DNA from: Motacilla alba alba
Lineage: Eukaryota; Chordata; Aves; Passeriformes; Motacillidae
NCBI RefSeq assembly: GCF_015832195.1
Contig: NC_052046.1
Location: 32,888,911 to 32,952,910, forward strand
Reading direction: 5' to 3'
DNA: 64,000 nt
Part shown: in pieces, positions 26,001 to 37,383 of the stretch
How the letters are laid out: each line of letters starts with the position of its first letter
How positions within the stretch are numbered: the stretch's first letter is position 1
Program-made: the position numbers and the translations under genes
The notes under the pieces: generated by a model
Databases searched by the model: none
What the model was told of the DNA's origin: nothing
What the model saw: only the letters and a program-made list of their open reading frames with translations

Positions 26001-29000
26001 CTTACTTTGGGGCCAAGTATCTGGTTCCTTGTGGATGTGGTTACTAGGGTGTATTATTTTTGGATTTTTACATAAGAACTAGGCTACCAAAAGAAGGCAT
26101 ATTTTTTATTTCTGTAGTTCATGAACTCACAACAGCCCTGCAGATGTTCGATATTCATTGCCTTTGCCAAAAGACCAGAAGTTGTTTTGACAGCACAGTA
26201 CTTTTCAAATTGTACCTGGAGTAAAAAGTTGTTAAATCAAAATACCGTGCATATTTTTATGTATCAGTTTCTTCTCAAGTTGATTTGGAACCAAATCGAA
26301 CCATTAATTTCTTGAATGTTCTGCTTAATTCTCCTCAAATGCGCATCTCCAAAGTCTTGCTCAAGTAAGTATAAGGGCAGTGTACACACACGTTTTCTTC
26401 TATGCTGTTTATTTACTGTAGTAAAGTATTGTGCTGCTTTGCAGTGGTTCTAGGTGGCACATGTGCTTTACACTTTCAGCCACCATTTAGGATATACTGG
26501 TTGAATTTTCCTTTTTTCTGTGTATTTCCATGCAGGGCATGTAGTGGTTGATGTCTTGAGAAGTAGCATATGGTGTGTTACAAAGCCTGATAGGGAATGT
26601 AGAGATGCAGAGCAAGACGTTATCAGTATTCACAGAGTTTATTCCTTCTTATTTGACAATGAAAGTTAGTTACACATCTGTGTTTTTTGTGTGTACGTTA
26701 GCAGTGTATTAGTTGTGTAAAATACCTCAGGACTCGGTTCAGCTGATTTCCCAGTCCTTGTTTAGCAAGGACTTAAATTCAGGACTGTTGCCTCCTGAAT
26801 TTAAAGGCATAAGCACTGGTTTTATTGTGGAATGCACTGTATTTGTCCCTAATATTCTTTGAAATAATGAAGAGAGCTCAAATAATCTTGACATGAAATA
26901 ACACAGCATTTTATGTCTCTCAGTGTTCCAAGTGACCATGACTTGATCCATGTAAGTCTTTGGTTCAGTCTCAAATCTAGATTTAATGAAGGATTTACAG
27001 AAATGCTGGACAGCACTTGTACTTTCATATGATTGATGCAGTATTCTATATATATTTTACAGTTCTGCATTACAAATTATTTGATGTTTAAGTATAAAAA
27101 ACAGATGAAAACCTACAGCTTTAATATTATGTATGCAGAGAAGATGGATACATACACATACATACTCTCTGTACTTGTGATTGTTGAACCTCTGCATATT
27201 AAAATGTATTATTCATTTCTGCCAGCAGTCATGAGTCAGTGGAAAATAATGGGTGCAATCATTTGAAAAATGCGCATTCACTATTTGCTTGTATTCATCT
27301 CAAAGTTCAGACTGCAGATGTGTAACCATTCATTTTACTGTTCTCAGTGATGCGTGTAAGCCTCCTGAGGATTCACATTTATGAACTTCCTGCATTGGCA
27401 TTGGCAGAACAGAGAGGTAACATGAAATAAAATTTAGTGATATAAGAGGCAGTTATTAAAAAGAATCAACACTCAACCTGATTTTGTTAGTTCAGCTGCT
27501 GAATTTCCACTAGTAAAGTAATAAATTCAATTTGCAGTGGACTTTTCCTAGTAATTGCAAACATTGTATGTACATTTTCTCCAGGGAGTCACACTTTGGA
27601 ATAGCAGTGGGGTTTTTTTCCTGAAATTTTGCAGGAAGTAGAGAAAAAAGATGAATGTCTTTTAAGATTAGTTTGTAAAGAAAGCTTTTCTGGTCAGATT
27701 TCACTTCTAAAATGACTGAAAAACAGATTTGTTAAATTCCTGATGTTCTGCTCAATCATAATTTCCCATGGAAAATTATGTCATACATAATCTCCAGATC
27801 TGTGTGTGAATGTATTATTTTAACCTGGGTTTGGTGTTAGCATTGAATTACCAGTACTCAAAGCAAATGTATTTGAAGACTCTTTGGCTAGTTGTGCTTA
27901 AGAAAATATTTTTAAAGCTCAGAGGAAGTACAATGAACTAGTTACTAGCTGCACAGTTTATACTTGAGCCTTTGTACATTTGGTGCTACAAAATATATCA
28001 ATGGCAGGTTTCCCAGTGTTGTGTGTGTTCTGTTTTATTATTGGTTCTTCCAGATTCTGCTTTTGGTCTAATTTAACATTATTCATGGCTAGAGAGGATA
28101 TATAATTTTTTCCCTTTGCTTCAGTTGCTTGTGTTTTGGTTTAGTCCACTCATTGATATGATATCCTTTATGGTTTTCACCATTGAAAATCAAAGGAAAA
28201 AGCCCTTTCCTAGACCCTGACAGAACTGCTTTTTACCTGTTGCTGAGATCTTGCATTTTCTGAGGTTGTGTTGATTATGGGGTAGTACAGTGTGATAAAT
28301 CATAAATTCAATCATTACTGGAACCTCCATAAGAAAATATTGCACTATCAATTCATCGCTGTAATATTGGCTCTTGAAACAGTTTGGAATTCAATTTTAT
28401 TTTTTTTTAAAAAGGCTTTTTTTTCTTGTTTTATTGATATTTTAAAACATTTTGAGGCTCATGATTGTGATGGGGGGGAAAGCAAAACCAATGTTTTAAT
28501 TACAGGTCTGGGGTAATAAAATGTTCCCTAAGTGTATTTTAGATCTCCAACTGCAACGTGGGAAATACAAATTTCACCAGGACCAGCAGAAATAAATATT
28601 CTTTTCCCATAAATGGAGTGGTTTAATCCAATCAAGATGCTTGAAAAATTACAGCACTTGCAAAATATTTTTAAAATATTTACAGTTACAATTTTTCTAG
28701 ACATGGGCTTGCAGAATGGCAATGTAATACATAAACTGTTTTGAGAGAGATGGCTTCCATAAAATTGAGAAAGTGAAAAAATATCCAGTGCTGGTATTTA
28801 CATCATTGTAATTCTGCAGAGCAAAAGAAGTAACTATCTTTCTTGCATTGTAAACTAAATCTAGTGTACATTAAAAAAAGAGATAGTAATAATTGTTTTG
28901 CATCTCTCACTCAAACCCTGTGACGTACTTTAAGGTTCCCTGTCCTGGTTGATGGAAGCGGTGATGGTTTGGAGTCAGCGCAGCTGCTTATAGAGCTTCT

Positions 29001-32000
29001 ACATCATTCACTGGTGAAAGTGAAAGGGTAATCAGTGCTTGCTCTTTTCTAGACTCAAAGGGAGCTTTTCTAATATCTGAATTGAAAAGTACATATATGT
29101 TACAAGTTCACTTAAGTTCATTTTTGGAGACTCTCTGATGCAGCAACTCGATTTCATGTAGGTGGGTGAATCTTTTACATTAAGATCAATTCCTGCATTC
29201 TTCTTCAGTGTAAATCTGAATTTTAGGTTCTGTGGTAGATTAGGTAGAGTGGGATATTCTGTAGAATTGCTTATTATATTCAGTTCTGGTTTCTATACGT
29301 ACAGAAGTATACAACAGTGTATTTTCTGTCCTAGTGAGACTGCCAGCTGATTCTGAAAGATCTTGCTTAGACCTGGCTTTCCTTAAGGAAAGAGCCACTC
29401 TCCTCAGCATTAAAGGATTAAGCATTTCTTGCTTAAAAGGGCCTGCTAGGGCTTTAAAAAATTTGTACAAGCTTTAACTAACTTGCTGGCAAAAGGAAAG
29501 TGCTGTGATCTTGCAGGAAGAATGTAGCTTCCTAAGTATTTTGGTGATAGGCTCTTTGGATCTATCAGTTGAGGAAGAGATTAGTGTCTTTATCACTTGC
29601 AGTTCTACAGATGTGCCTGATCTCTTGTGGAAACTCTTTCTAAGCCGCTTAGTAGTTTCTTTGTGTGACTCTCCAGCACTTTATGGCTCTGCATGCATTT
29701 CTGCAAATCCTCAAAGAACAGTACTGCTACAAAACTCAGTTTTGCTGGTCTGCACTTGTGACGGTGCTGGATCTGTGAGTGTTTGAACAGCCAAAGAGGC
29801 TGAAATTCTTCATTAATGGTCACAACTTTGAGAACTTGGCTCTGAGGGCTGGAAACAGTTGGATCCGGGATTTCAGACAGATTGGACTCTGACAGCTGCA
29901 GACAATATACTCTTTTCTTTACCCAGCATGGTTCTGCTGGAATTGTAAGGCATCTCTCTTACCTCCTAAGAGCTTTTGAGAGAGTAACAACTGACTTTTG
30001 AATAGCAAGACTACATTTTTTCAAAGTCAGATTTGCTAGATAACAAGCAGCCTAAGGTCATATTCATCAGTAGCAGCTAACTGCTTAAGTGACATATCCG
30101 TCCAAAGTTCCTTTTCAGACTATATGGCTATGATAAGTATCAGTGAATCATCTGCGTAATTGAAACACCATATGAACATCCTGGACCACATCAGGTTCCT
30201 AACTTTGTCAGTATTCCAAAATTGTATTTCTGGGATTGGCAACACTTTCTTCTGTGTAGTAGGATATACAAAGCCGGAAATCCTTGTTCCTCTTTCTCAC
30301 TAGATGTAATGCCCCTTTATCTTGCAACAAGTGAATGGAAAGGATTGGAGCTTGTTTAAAAGGAATGATCTCTTAAACAGTTGCAACTGGTGCTGATTTG
30401 CTCTGAGTAGTGTTAAAGCTGTTTTCCCTTCCTGAACTATGAGAGATCCTAACTGGTTGCTTGTTTCAGTGTATATATGCGTGAAAAAGAGGTAGTAGAA
30501 GTACTCCTCTGTTGGGAAAAAATGGAATAACAGTCTTACAACACTGCCTAGCCAACTGCATTTATTCCCAGTGAAGCGACTACACTTGTACCTTGGTCAC
30601 ATGCCAAGACTAATGATTTGTTTTATAGATGCTGGAAGTTACATTAATAAAACTACAAATTATAGTGTAGTATAGTAATCCACGAGCACAAGCTTTCCTA
30701 AGACAGTATTGTTTACTGGAAAACTAAACATTCTAACATTGATTCTTAGCTGTTTGTGTAGATTTTTGAACCAAGTCTAGCCAATCAGTGTTTCTGCTTA
30801 CTTCTCAGATGCAGACAACTAAATACTTACTTGTCATGCTAAGCTGCTGTTTGCCAAATACTATCAATTTGGGATGGGGGGATTTCTTCTATTCCCAGTT
30901 TTTAATTTTATTTTTTTACATCCTCCTAGAACTAGGAGTAGAAATGTTGGTTGGCATAATTTTTGAGTGAAAAAACAAGATAATGTGGTATTTGGCCATA
31001 TATTCTTTCAAATACCTGTCAATAGATTGTGCTAAATGAAACAGCTGTTCTTAGTGGGCCCAAGAGTCATGACTAGAAAAGGGTTTGAGAGTGTAGTTCA
31101 AGCCATCACAGTAGAGGTGGAGGACTGAGGGGGTCTGAAAATGAAGATGATAGTTCAGTGGTGAAAGATCAGTTCTTTGCTATGTATGATAAGTAGTTTG
31201 GGTGTACAGCTTATGTATTTTAAATTGCAGTCCTTCTCAGAGGTCATCCTAAGCTATATGTTTGTTTCACTTGTGAAGGCCAGCAGCTAGAAAACAGAAT
31301 GGGGTATTAGGTAATATAACAAGAGATTGGAATTACCTGGTTTTGGCATGCTTTTGACATGCTTTTCTTGTTGCTGTGAGCAGAAGTCAAAAATGAGGCT
31401 ACCACAGAAGAAAAAGCCTAATTTCATATCAGTCAGTAAGTAAGTGTGTCTCTGTTACTCCCTACTGGTTTACTGCATGGGCCCTATCTGATCATCTTTA
31501 GCTATTAAACATCCTAATTCACTCTTTATAGCTGAATACATGTTTTGGTAGGTTTGCAAATGACTACAGGTTTAGTGAAGTTTGAGTAGGGCATGTAAAA
31601 GACAACAAAATATGTTTTAATTTGCATAGACTATGTAAAAAGTTAATAAAATTTCTTTTAACAGTTATGATAGGCTCATCTTTAAAATGTCTTGAGGGGT
31701 TTGGGTACATTTGAAACTTTGAGGTCATTGCCCCAATTTTCCATTAATTGGCGACTGAATTTTGTAAATTCAGTTTCATATACTTTGAAATAAAGCTCTA
31801 ATTAAACTGTTTCAGTAAGCTGCAAACAATTCCTGTTATCCAGCTCTGATTTTTCCTACCGTTGTCAGCCATGTCCATGTATTTTGAAGTTTTTCCAGAC
31901 AACAAGGCTGCTTTTTGGCTCCTTCATATCCTTTCCATGTGTCGTTGATTAACAGTGACACCCACAGAAGTAGCTAGAGTCCTCTAGGCAGAGCACTTAA

Positions 32001-32032
32001 AACCTTGGGCTTTAAAGAGTAACATGTAACAC
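23036..32032 (+). other. SNCAIP: SNCAIP intron 1 segment, about 9 kb without named repeats
   Basis: Unusually long for this window without CR1 or LTR pieces. It is AT-rich with no recognisable exon, RNA gene or long open frame. Conserved noncoding sequence could lie here, but that needs cross-species alignment. Confidence 0.4.
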
Positions 32033-32342
32033 AAGAGGAGAGGAGAGGAGAGGAGAGGAGAGGAGAGGAGAGGAGAGGAGAGGAGAGGAGAGGAGAGGAG
32101 AGGAGAGGAGAGGAGAGGAGAGGAGAGGAGAGGAGAGAGAGGAGAGGAGAGGAGAGGAGAGGAGAGGAGAGGAGAGGAGAGGAGAGGAGAGGAGAGGAGA
32201 GGAGAGGAGAGGAGAGGAGAGGAGAGGAGAGGAGAGGAGAGGAGAGAGAGAGGAGAGGAGAGGAGAGGAGAGGAGAGGAGAGGAGAGGAGAGGAGAGGAG
32301 AGGAGAGGAGAGGAGAGGAGAGGAGAGGAGAGGAGAGGAGAG
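32033..32342 (+). repeat. (GGAGA)n pentanucleotide purine array, about 310 bp
   Basis: Nearly pure AGGAG repeats, all purine on the + strand. Two short GAGAGA interruptions near 32135 and 32244 shift the register. The array is sense-strand purine within intron 1. The 127-residue minus-strand frame of Leu-Leu-Ser-Ser-Pro repeats at 32012-32395 is only the translation of the repeat. Confidence 0.97.
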
Positions 32343-34614
32343 TCTGAATAGTTTCTGGAGAATAGAGTCCTGGATGGAAAGTAACAGAAGTGCAAATGAA
32401 AAGTTTTCCTGTTTATTTTAGTAATTTATAGTGTGGAGTCAAAACCAAGAGATAAATTTAAACTTTAGTGGTAGAACATTTGTGGTCTGGTTTCCAACTG
32501 TAGTAGCAAGTCATTGTGGCCAACTAACATCCAAAAAGTTAAAAATACTAGTGCAATATTTTTGCATGTGGTGAAGGAAAGCACAGTCATTTAAAAATTA
32601 ATCTTGCCATCTGATATTTCAATGTGGTGGACATTGGTTATAAGTTTCTGTATGTTCATTGAAGGTCTGACTTTTTTCTTTCTCTTCTGCATTTTCTGCA
32701 GCTATTTCTACAAATGCAGCCTAAGTATGAGCATAAAGCTGGTAAATCAGAATAGAGGAGTTCTAAATCCACTTTAGACAGATTTAGTAAATTACACAGA
32801 TCAGAACTGTACCGCCCCCTTTCTTATCTGTACTGTCTTTTGAACACATAATTTCAAGTTGCACAAATTGTAAAGGTCAGTTTTGTTCCAGTGAGCAGAA
32901 GACAATGAGGCATGACTGTCCATCTGTCTGGTAAACAATTCCCAGAAAAACAACAGTTGAAAAAGAAGATGAGGCATGAGACAACATACACAGTAGTCCT
33001 GGCAGACATCTCATTGCTACTGATTCTGGTTTTGATAAAAATAGATAATTACACTAGGTGATACTGGATCACAGAGCTTTTCAGAAAGACTAATTGCTAA
33101 TTGTTTCTGATTTGGAATATCAAAGAAGCTGTATTTAAAATAAAAATCTCCAAATACTTCTTGAATTTTTCTCTGGTTGCCCTGAGATTTTTTCCATGTG
33201 TATAATGTGGTCTCATTTTCTCTAACTGAATTGTCTTGTTTGATGCAAGAGGGCAAAAACTCAGTTAAGAAGTAGTGAAGAAAAAATAGTTGAGAAAACC
33301 GTTCTGTTCATTTTAGATTGTGAAGAGTGATCTACATTTTTCAAATTGTGAAGTTTATTAAAATTTTCATCAATGTCAGTGTTCTTCATCCAGAAATTTG
33401 TGACTTTTATATGTCCTTTATGGCTTATAGATATTTAGCTGAATGACAATTAGTAAGGGAGCTGTATTGGTCTGTTTATGTTCTTTTTGACATATCAGTC
33501 AATAGTAATAAAAAAAAAGAAAAAGAAAAAAGTGAGTTCAATTTCAAAACCTCTTAGCAACCACATAAAAATAGCAACTGTATTGATTTCTCTGATAATT
33601 GCCCTGGAAGAATGGTTGGAGCTTAGAGGTACAAACATAATTAAATGCATTTATCAATAGTATGTGTGTTGGATAGGCTGCATAGGAAGCCTACAGTAAG
33701 ACGCTGTCAATAGGCAGTCTCATTGTAAACTTTCACAGCCTCTTCTACAGATTCATGGCAGTGCAGAAACCAAGAAAATAGGAGAGAAAATAAATATTAC
33801 AGAATACCTGTTGCAGGAGGTAGACATTTGGAAGGAAAAGCAAGAGTAATGTCCTCTTCATTAATCTTGCAAGTTCCTTAAAAGGATGTGAAACACAGTC
33901 TGCTCTACATATGTTGTAGATTTTATGTAAGAGACTTTGTGAGAAATATTTTCAGAGCCTGCTGGGATATAGTCAGGATTATGGCAATTTCCCATAAGAA
34001 CATGTGTTTACCAGCTACAGCTTCCTTCTGAAACACTATTAAAGAATTGCTTTCATGAAGGGTTGGGTTTTTTTCTGTTTAAACAGGCAGAACAAACAGG
34101 ATATCTTGGTCATAATTAGCAGCATAATGAAATTATAAGTACAGTCTAATTGCAGCTTGTTTATGTCATGATTATGCAAACAATTATTTTGATAGGTATT
34201 TCTGTTTCTACATCTGCTAAAAAGCCTTTAAACAGCATTATCACTTCTTTGTTCTTATCTTTGCTAAGTACTTCAATATATAAAAAGGACATGAGAATGA
34301 AAAAGCATTGAAACCCTGCCAACTTGAAAAAATGCAAAATTAGTCCTCATCTCTGCTTTGGATTTAGTTCTCAGTGTTGGCTATCTTTCATTACTCACAT
34401 TATGATATGCTGTGTTTGAAATATAAATTTCCTATTACTGAGTTTCACACACATTTACAAACTAGCAAAATAATAGAAAATAAATGCTTAGAGGAAGCAT
34501 TTAGTCATTGTTAGTAAAAGCCACCAATACTGTTCCATACATAACTTCAGAGACCTGCTTGAAAGAATCCCATGGGTACAGTCCTGGAAAGAAGACTTGG
34601 AAAGCACTTGTTGG
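32343..34614 (+). other. SNCAIP: SNCAIP intron 1 segment
   Basis: AT-rich; no exon, RNA gene or nameable interspersed repeat. A short A-rich tract lies near 33509-33530. Confidence 0.4.
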
Positions 34615-34658
34615 TCATAGAATCATAGAAAGGTCTGGGTTGGGAGGGACCTTGAGGA
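34615..34658 (-). mobile_element. CR1 3' tail fragment, antisense
   Basis: TCATAGAATCATAGAA followed by GGTCTGGGTTGGGAGGGACC. This is the reverse complement of a CR1 3' terminus, only about 44 bp long, and abuts a larger sense CR1. Confidence 0.75.
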
Positions 34659-34839
34659 ACGTGGGCTGTGGTGGGATACACCCCAAAATAATGAGGGAAC
34701 TGGCAAAAGAACTTGCCAAATCACTCTCAATCATTTAACAGCAGTCCTGTTTTAGTGGAGAAGTTCCAGCTGACTGGAAATTAGCAAACATAGTGCCCAT
34801 TTACAAGATAATCCAGAGAACTAAAGCCCTGTCACCCTG
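34659..34839 (+). mobile_element. CR1 LINE ORF2 segment, left part of an interrupted copy
   Basis: Sense CR1 ORF2 upstream of the reverse-transcriptase core. The words 'GCTGACTGGAAATTAGCAAA' and 'ATAGTGCCCATTTACAAGA' correspond to the CR1 'DWKLANIVPIYK' motif region. It breaks off at about 34839 in 'GCCCTGTCACCCTG' and appears to resume at about 35597, so it is the left half of an element split by an insertion. Confidence 0.75.
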
Positions 34840-35389
34840 TCCCAGGTGGGAGTGGGAGCTTCAGATGAAGCTTTTTAGAGAAGCTGTCCTGTTAAATCAT
34901 GAGGTGCAGAAAGGACCTCTTTGCTTTTTAAACTCCTCATAAGAGGGGCCTGAGTCCAGCTGAATCCAATCTTAGCCCCAGTCTTTTGTCAACAGTTTAA
35001 ATTTGTCTCACAGTATTAAAGGTGGCACATCAGATGTATATGTATCAAATGTATTATTTATGATGACAAATGATCAGACAAAATATCTTAATCAGAATCA
35101 CTTACCACACAGTGTAGAATCTAAAACTACTATTAGCATATAGTGTATGATAGGATACTGCACTATATCAAAGGAATTATAGTAAAGCTAGCAAAAAGAA
35201 ACCATTATTAAGTAGAGATTGTTGTAACTCACCATACCAGTGCTTGTGGGCAGATCTCTTTCAGCCTTGAGGAGTATCCTTGAAGAGGCATTTCCTCTTC
35301 AGAGGAGGAAACTTTATATATACTGCAAGAAGGAATATGTTAGAAGAACCTAACCACATGAGAGTGGACTGGACTTTCATAGTTTAAAG

Positions 35390-35421
<32 letters not shown>

Positions 35422-35596
35422 GTCACATGTCTCCAGTTGCCTCAGGATGTTAATTCGGGTTTCATGAACCAGACTGGTTTTAGCATAATTCAACCCCAAA
35501 AGCAGCACATGATTCTTCCTTTCAATCCACTGCTGAGAGCCTTGCAAATAGGGTATTGTCCAGTGGCTGAACCACATGCCAGGGTGGAGCATCCTG
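34840..35596. mobile_element. 757-bp insertion inside CR1, possible LTR element (unidentified)
   Basis: A block of non-CR1 sequence that splits one CR1 copy exactly between its ORF2 'RPVSL' region and the 'GKVMEE' region. Candidate target-site similarity is GTCAC on the left (34831) and CTCAC on the right (35597). It carries a (TGAT)n run at 35389-35419 and no coding potential. An LTR of an endogenous retrovirus is a reasonable guess from size and position, but I do not recognise the family with confidence. A nonallelic rearrangement is an alternative. Confidence 0.4.
35389..35419. repeat. (TGAT)n tetranucleotide microsatellite
   Basis: About seven GATT/TGAT units. It lies inside the insertion that splits the CR1 copy. 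Confidence 0.95.
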
Positions 35597-36797
35597 CTCA
35601 CATCCTAACCTTGGTCCTGGGCAAGGTCATGGAAGAGATCATCCTGAGTGCTATGGCATGGCACATGCAGGACAAGCAGGGAATCAAGCCCAGCCAGCAT
35701 GGAGTTACGAAATGGAGCTCCTGCTTGGCCAACCTGATTCATCTTCTAGGACAAAGTGACCTGCTTAGTAGTTGAAGGGAAAGCTGTGGACGTCATCTGT
35801 CTAGACTTCAGTAAAGCATTCTCCATCTCCCACAGCTTGGATGGGTGTATTCTTCAACGAGTGAAAAACAGGCTGGATGGCTGGGCCCAGAGAGCTGTGG
35901 TGAATGGAGCAAATCCAAGTTGACAAAGTTGTCACTTTGTCCCTAGCAGTGTTCCCCAGGGCTCAGTTTTGGGGCCAGTCCTGTTTAACATCTTTATTGA
36001 TGATCTGGATGTGGGGATTGAGGGTAGTCTCAGTGATTTTGCAGATGGCACCAAATTGTGTGGGTGTGTTGATCTGCTGGAGGCTAGGAAGGCTCTACAG
36101 AGAGACCTGAACAGGCTTGGTCAGTGGTCTGAGGATACTGCAAGATGTTCAGGTGCAACCCCCATGCCAGATTCTGCAGTAAACCCCTGCAGAACCACAG
36201 ACTTGGGCAGAAGAGCCTTGAAAGCTGCTCAGCAGAAAGGGACCTTGGATGCTGGTTGATCAGACAGTGTGTGCTCATCCCTGTACTCTGCAGTGATGAG
36301 GCCACACCTGGAGTTCAGTTCTGGGCCCCTCACTTTTAAAAGGACATGGAGATGCTGGAGCACAGCCAGTGACAGGCAGTGAGGATCTTGGAAGGTCTAG
36401 AAAACATGGCTTCTGAGGAACTCCTGAGGGAGATGGGTTTGTTTAGTCTTGAGGAAAAAAGGAAACATCATGGGTCTCTACAGCTCTCTGGAGGTTGAGG
36501 TGAGGTGGGCCTGGTCCCTTCCCATGCCTCCAGTGAGAGAACCAGAGGAAATTGCCTTAGACTGAGACAAAAGAGTTTTAGCTTAGGATTAGAAATATGT
36601 TTCCCTGTTAGCAGGGTCAGGCATTGGGATGAGTTGGCCAGGTCGGTGGTGCAGTCATCATCCCTGGAGGTGTTTAAGAAGGATCTGGATTAGGCACTGG
36701 ATCATGTGGTTTAGTGGTTTAGGCATTACAGTGGTGGTGCAGGGTTGATGGTTGTACTTAATGATCTTAAAGCTCTCTTCCCATCTTGATGGTTCTC
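35597..36797 (+). mobile_element. CR1 LINE, ORF2 RT region to 3' end, sense
   Basis: The longest sense CR1 stretch in the window. It runs from the RT N-terminal part ('GGCAAGGTCATGGAAGAGAT') through the RT core. It then continues through the 3' part of ORF2 to the 3' UTR ('GGCATTGGGATGAGTTGGCC', 'CATCCCTGGAGGTGTTTAAG', 'TTAATGATCTTAAAG'). Stops and frameshifts are frequent, so it is dead. Together with 34659-34839 it forms one element interrupted by a 757-bp insert. Confidence 0.88.
35783..36090 (+). pseudogene. CR1 reverse transcriptase core relic
   Basis: Translated relics show VICLDFSKAF at about 35792-35821 (the first catalytic Asp block of LINE reverse transcriptases) and FNIFIDDLD followed by FADGTKL at about 35984-36061. 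In CR1-family enzymes the second block reads FADDTKL. Here the second catalytic Asp codon GAC is GGC (36047-36049), giving Gly. This change alone would abolish polymerisation, and stops and frameshifts add to it. The enzyme would have primed reverse transcription of CR1 RNA at the target site. It is a retrotransposon relic with no host function suggested. Confidence 0.82.
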
Positions 36798-36807
36798 TGC
36801 CCCCAGT

Positions 36808-37104
36808 GATGGGGAGGGACAACTTTCACTATCTGAGATTCTTCCCATCCAACTAGGCCTTGAGCATTTCAGGGATGGGGCATCCACCACTTCTTTTCAC
36901 AACCTGTTCTAGTGCTTCACCGCTCTCACATTGAAGAATATCTCCCTAATATCTAATCTAAGCCTACCCTCTTTCAGTTTGAAATCATTGCTCTTCTCCT
37001 GTCACTAAGTTACTAATAGTCCCTCTCCATCATTCTTGTAGGCTCCCTTCAGGAGCTAGAAGGCCACAATAAGGTGGCCTAAGCCTTCTTCTCTTCCCGG
37101 CTGC
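36808..37104 (-). mobile_element. CR1 LINE fragment, antisense
   Basis: Reverse-complement CR1 3' UTR: 'GGATGGGGCATCCACCACTT', 'CAACCTGTTCTAGTGCTTCA', 'GCTAGAAGGCCACAATAAGG' and 'CTTCTCTTCCCGGCTG'. It directly follows the end of the sense CR1 and precedes another sense piece. Confidence 0.85.
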
Positions 37105-37149
37105 GATAGAGTGAAGAAGAGTGAGGTTCTTCTCCATGAAGACTTCTCC

Positions 37150-37383
37150 AGTGCATGCTGACAGAGCAAGAGGCCATTGGCACACATGAAATTCCATCTA
37201 AACACAAGGAAATGCTTTTTTGCTGTGGGGCTGGTCACACGTTGGACCAGGTTGCCCAGGGAAATTTTGGAGTGTCCATTCTTAGTGATATTCAGAAACC
37301 AGGTGGATGCAGTCCTGGATTTAAACCTGACCTTATGTCAGCAGAGGGGTTGAACTAAGTGAACTCAGGCAAACCCTTTCAGC
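37150..37383 (+). mobile_element. CR1 LINE 3' fragment, sense
   Basis: Blocks 'AAATTCCATCTAAACACAAG', 'GTTGCCCAGGGAAATTTTGG' and 'GGTTGAACTAAGTGAACTC' match the CR1 3' region. Its left edge is blurred against the antisense copy. It has lost the terminal octamers. Confidence 0.78.

Noticed and set aside
32033..32342. CRISPR array
   Set aside because: Uniform short tandem units without spacers; a vertebrate microsatellite.
32012..32395. 127-residue minus-strand frame of Leu-Leu-Ser-Ser-Pro repeats
   Set aside because: Pure translation of the (GGAGA)n microsatellite.
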